Assembly (NCBI GenBank): GCA_902461475.1
Contig: CABPXX010000064.1
Span: 1 to 7,032, forward strand
DNA length: 7,032 bases
Source of the DNA: an uncultured Eubacteriales bacterium
Lineage (GTDB): Bacteria > Bacillota > Clostridia > Oscillospirales > Oscillospiraceae
Direction of reading: 5' to 3'
In this document: piece after piece, positions 5,326-7,032 of the stretch
How positions within the stretch are numbered: the first letter of the stretch is position 1
How the letters are laid out: each line of letters opens with the position of its first letter
Translations under genes and position numbers: made by a program
The notes under the pieces: generated by a model
The model's input: only the letters and a program-made list of their open reading frames with translations
Database searches by the model: none
Told to the model about the DNA's origin: nothing

Positions 5326-6627
5326 TTACAGCTTCTCTCGCAGGGCGTCCACCAGCTCCAGAGAGCGGCGGGACAGCTCTGCATTTTTGTTTCGCTTGCC
5401 CTTGACCTTGTAGTCCAGGGGCGGCATGATTCCAAAATTGATGTTCATGGGCTGGAAGTCCACCACGCTCTCGTTGCTCACGTACTGAGCCAGAGCGCCC
5501 AAGGCGGTCTCCCGGGGAAAGTCCACAGCTGGCTTGCCCAGCAGGCGGTTGGCCAGCTCCACTCCAGCCACAAAGCCGGAGGCGGTGGACTCCACATATC
5601 CCTCTACGCCGGTGATCTGTCCGGCAAAGCAGATACGCTCCTGACCCCGCACCCGGTAGTAGGCATCCAGCAATCGGGGGGAATCCAGGTAGGTATTGCG
5701 GTGCATGACCCCGTAGCGGACATACTCGGCATGGGCCAGGGCGGGAATCATGGAAAACACCCGCTTCTGCTCTCCCCACTTCAAATGGGTCTGGAAGCCC
5801 ACAATGTTGTACAGGGTGCCCTGGGCGTTGTCCCGGCGAAGCTGCACCACGGCGTAGGGCTCCTTCCCCGTCTTGGGGTCGGGCAGGCCCTTGGGCTTGA
5901 GGGGGCCAAAGCACAGGGTCTGTTCTCCCCGTCGGGCCATGACCTCCACGGGCATACAGCCCTCAAACACCCGGCCGTCCTCAAAGCCGTGGACCGGGGC
6001 CTCTTCGGCCTGGCACAGCTCCTTCCAGAAGGCCTGGTACTCCTCCTGGCTCATGGCGCAGTTGATGTAGTCCGCCGTGCCCCGGTCATACCGGGAGGCA
6101 AACCAGGCGTGGTCCATGTCGATGCTCTCATAGGTGACAATGGGAGCAGCGGCATCGTAGAAATTCAAATACCCGCTGTTGGGGAAGAGCTTGGCAATCT
6201 CCTCCGACAGCCCCTCGGACGTGAGGGGGCCGCTGGCAATGATGACCTCTCCCTCTGGAATGTGGGTGACCTCCCCCTCCACCACGGTGATGTTGGGGTG
6301 ACTGCGCACAGCGTCAGTGACCACCTGGGAGAAAGCCTCCCGGTCCACAGCCAGAGCGCCGCCCGCCTCCACACGGGTCTGGTCGGCGCAGCGCAGGATG
6401 AGGGAGCCACAGCGGCGCAGTTCCTCTTTCAGCAGCCCCACCGCATTCTCCAGCTGGTCGGAGCGCAGGGAGTTGGAGCACACCAGCTCCGCAAAGCCGT
6501 TGCTGTGGTGGGCGGGGGTCATCTTGTGGGGCTTCATCTCGTGCAGGGTCACCCCAATCCCCCGCTGGGCCAGCTGCCAGGCGGCTTCACAGCCCGCCAG
6601 GCCTGCGCCAATGATGGTTACATTCAT
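5326..6627 (-). CDS. trmFO: methylenetetrahydrofolate--tRNA-(uracil-5-)-methyltransferase TrmFO
   Basis: A folate- and FAD-dependent enzyme that makes 5-methyluridine at position 54 (T-loop) of tRNA in the cytoplasm, used by many Firmicutes in place of SAM-dependent TrmA. The 433 residues are normal length. The FAD-binding Rossmann motif GAGLAGCEAAW is at 7-17. The conserved cysteines fall where expected: C50 in ELVCSNSLRSD and C224 in EGCMPVEVMARRG, matching the pair used in catalysis and redox in Bacillus TrmFO. Further family blocks are YDAAAPIV, GPLKPKGLPDPKTG, FQTHLKWGEQKRVFSMIPAL, CFAGQITGVEGYVESTASG and NINFGIMPPL near the C terminus. The ATG follows AAGGAAG by four bases and lies 15 bases after topA. 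The topA-trmFO order is the same as in Bacillus subtilis. Confidence 0.97.
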   Translation of the reverse strand: MNVTIIGAGLAGCEAAWQLAQRGIGVTLHEMKPHKMTPAHHSNGFAELVCSNSLRSDQLENAVGLLKEELRRCGSLILRCADQTRVEAGGALAVDREAFSQVVTDAVRSHPNITVVEGEVTHIPEGEVIIASGPLTSEGLSEEIAKLFPNSGYLNFYDAAAPIVTYESIDMDHAWFASRYDRGTADYINCAMSQEEYQAFWKELCQAEEAPVHGFEDGRVFEGCMPVEVMARRGEQTLCFGPLKPKGLPDPKTGKEPYAVVQLRRDNAQGTLYNIVGFQTHLKWGEQKRVFSMIPALAHAEYVRYGVMHRNTYLDSPRLLDAYYRVRGQERICFAGQITGVEGYVESTASGFVAGVELANRLLGKPAVDFPRETALGALAQYVSNESVVDFQPMNINFGIMPPLDYKVKGKRNKNAELSRRSLELVDALREKL

Positions 6628-6642
6628 AGTTCTTCCTTTATC

Positions 6643-7032
6643 TCAGGCCTCTTCCGCTTCTTTGGCGGCTTTGGCCGTGGTTTTCTTGGTGGTCGTCTTC
6701 TTCGTGGTGGTCTTTTTGGCCGTGCTCTTCTTGGCGGTGGTCTTTTTCGCCGTGGTCTTCTTCTTGGTCTCGCCCTCGGCCTGCTCCTGACCTTCCACCT
6801 GCTGGGCTACCTCGCCCTCTTCGGTCTTCTTGCGGAAGCCGCCTCGCTTCTCCTCTGGGAGGAAGTTGGGGCACTTCTCGTTGATGCAGAAGGGGCGCTT
6901 GTAGCCCCGGCCCGCTTTCTTGAACATGGTGTGGCCGCACTCGGGGCAGCAGTCCTTCACCGGCACGTCCCAGGTGCGGAACTCACAGCGGCGGCTCTCG
7001 TCCTTGCCTTTGTGGGGGGTGCAAGGTCCCCG
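6643..7032 (-). CDS. topA: DNA topoisomerase I, C-terminal part only
   Basis: The reading frame is open to the right edge, so the last 129 residues of a longer protein are present. Type IA topoisomerase relaxes negative supercoils, and its C-terminal zinc-ribbon modules bind single-stranded DNA. The visible part begins with the end of one cysteine module (RGPCTPHKGKDESRRCEF, then TWDVPVKD), as in clostridial TopA. A full ribbon follows: CPECGHTMFKKAGRGYKRPF then CINEKCPNF. After LPEEKRGGFRKK comes a Gln/Glu-rich linker and a strongly basic tail of KKTTA-like pentapeptides ending AKEAEEA. The catalytic domains lie outside the window. The identity rests on these modules plus trmFO immediately downstream, the conserved Firmicute neighbour. 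An internal GTG at 6964-6966 could be misread as the start of a separate 107-residue gene. Confidence 0.92.
   Translation of the reverse strand, partial: RGPCTPHKGKDESRRCEFRTWDVPVKDCCPECGHTMFKKAGRGYKRPFCINEKCPNFLPEEKRGGFRKKTEEGEVAQQVEGQEQAEGETKKKTTAKKTTAKKSTAKKTTTKKTTTKKTTAKAAKEAEEA
6661..6768 (-). repeat. Lys-rich pentapeptide repeat in the TopA tail
   Basis: The end of topA encodes about seven consecutive units of the type K-K-T/S-T-A/T, giving a 15-base near-repeat pattern of AAG/AAA and ACC/ACG codons. The tail is highly basic and probably disordered. Confidence 0.8.

Noticed and set aside
6317..6790. Plus-strand frame with a very hydrophobic Val/Phe/Leu-rich end, resembling membrane segments
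   Set aside because: The hydrophobic run is the complement of the Lys/Thr-rich TopA tail.
6643..6966. Separate 107-residue zinc-ribbon gene starting at GTG 6966
   Set aside because: The frame stays open to the window edge with further TopA-like residues (CEFRTWD) upstream, so this is the end of topA.

Overview
The window reads as a chromosomal housekeeping segment from a GC-rich, endospore-lineage Firmicute. It most resembles the Oscillospiraceae/Clostridia (Flavonifractor- or Oscillibacter-like), judging by gene order, Shine-Dalgarno strength, the ytfI/ytfJ sporulation pair and protein style. The genus is inferred, not proven. Every supported gene lies on the minus strand, so transcription runs from high to low coordinates. 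No tRNA, rRNA, CRISPR, insertion sequence or phage gene is seen, and no gene-free stretch exceeds about 105 bases.

Region 1 (7032 to 4246) holds the 3' end of topA (DNA topoisomerase I), trmFO (tRNA m5U54 methyltransferase) and plsX (phosphate acyltransferase), packed with gaps of 15 and 18 bases. Region 2 (4245 to 3134) begins with a near-consensus sigma-A promoter bracketed by two perfect inverted repeats. It drives acpP (acyl carrier protein). An intrinsic terminator separates acpP from rnc (RNase III), and a second, strong terminator follows rnc. Region 3 (3143 to 1) has its own promoter, whose -35 box overlaps the rnc terminator. It runs through scpA and scpB (condensin kleisin and its partner), ytfI (DUF2953 membrane protein), ytfJ (GerW family) and the 5' part of a D-alanyl-D-alanine carboxypeptidase gene cut by the window edge. 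These genes are tightly coupled: a 2-base gap, a 4-base overlap and a 26-base overlap. The exception is the last junction, which carries a hairpin that buries the carboxypeptidase ribosome binding site.

Functionally the segment joins DNA topology and chromosome condensation (topA, scpA, scpB), RNA modification and processing (trmFO, rnc), phospholipid and fatty acid synthesis (plsX, acpP), and sporulation or cell wall genes (ytfI, ytfJ, dac). smc, the usual neighbour downstream of rnc in Bacillus, is absent from that position.

No wholly new system is visible. The points most worth a second look are an Ala where RNase III normally has a catalytic metal-binding Asp, the two palindromes around the acpP promoter, and the hairpin over the TTG start of the carboxypeptidase gene.
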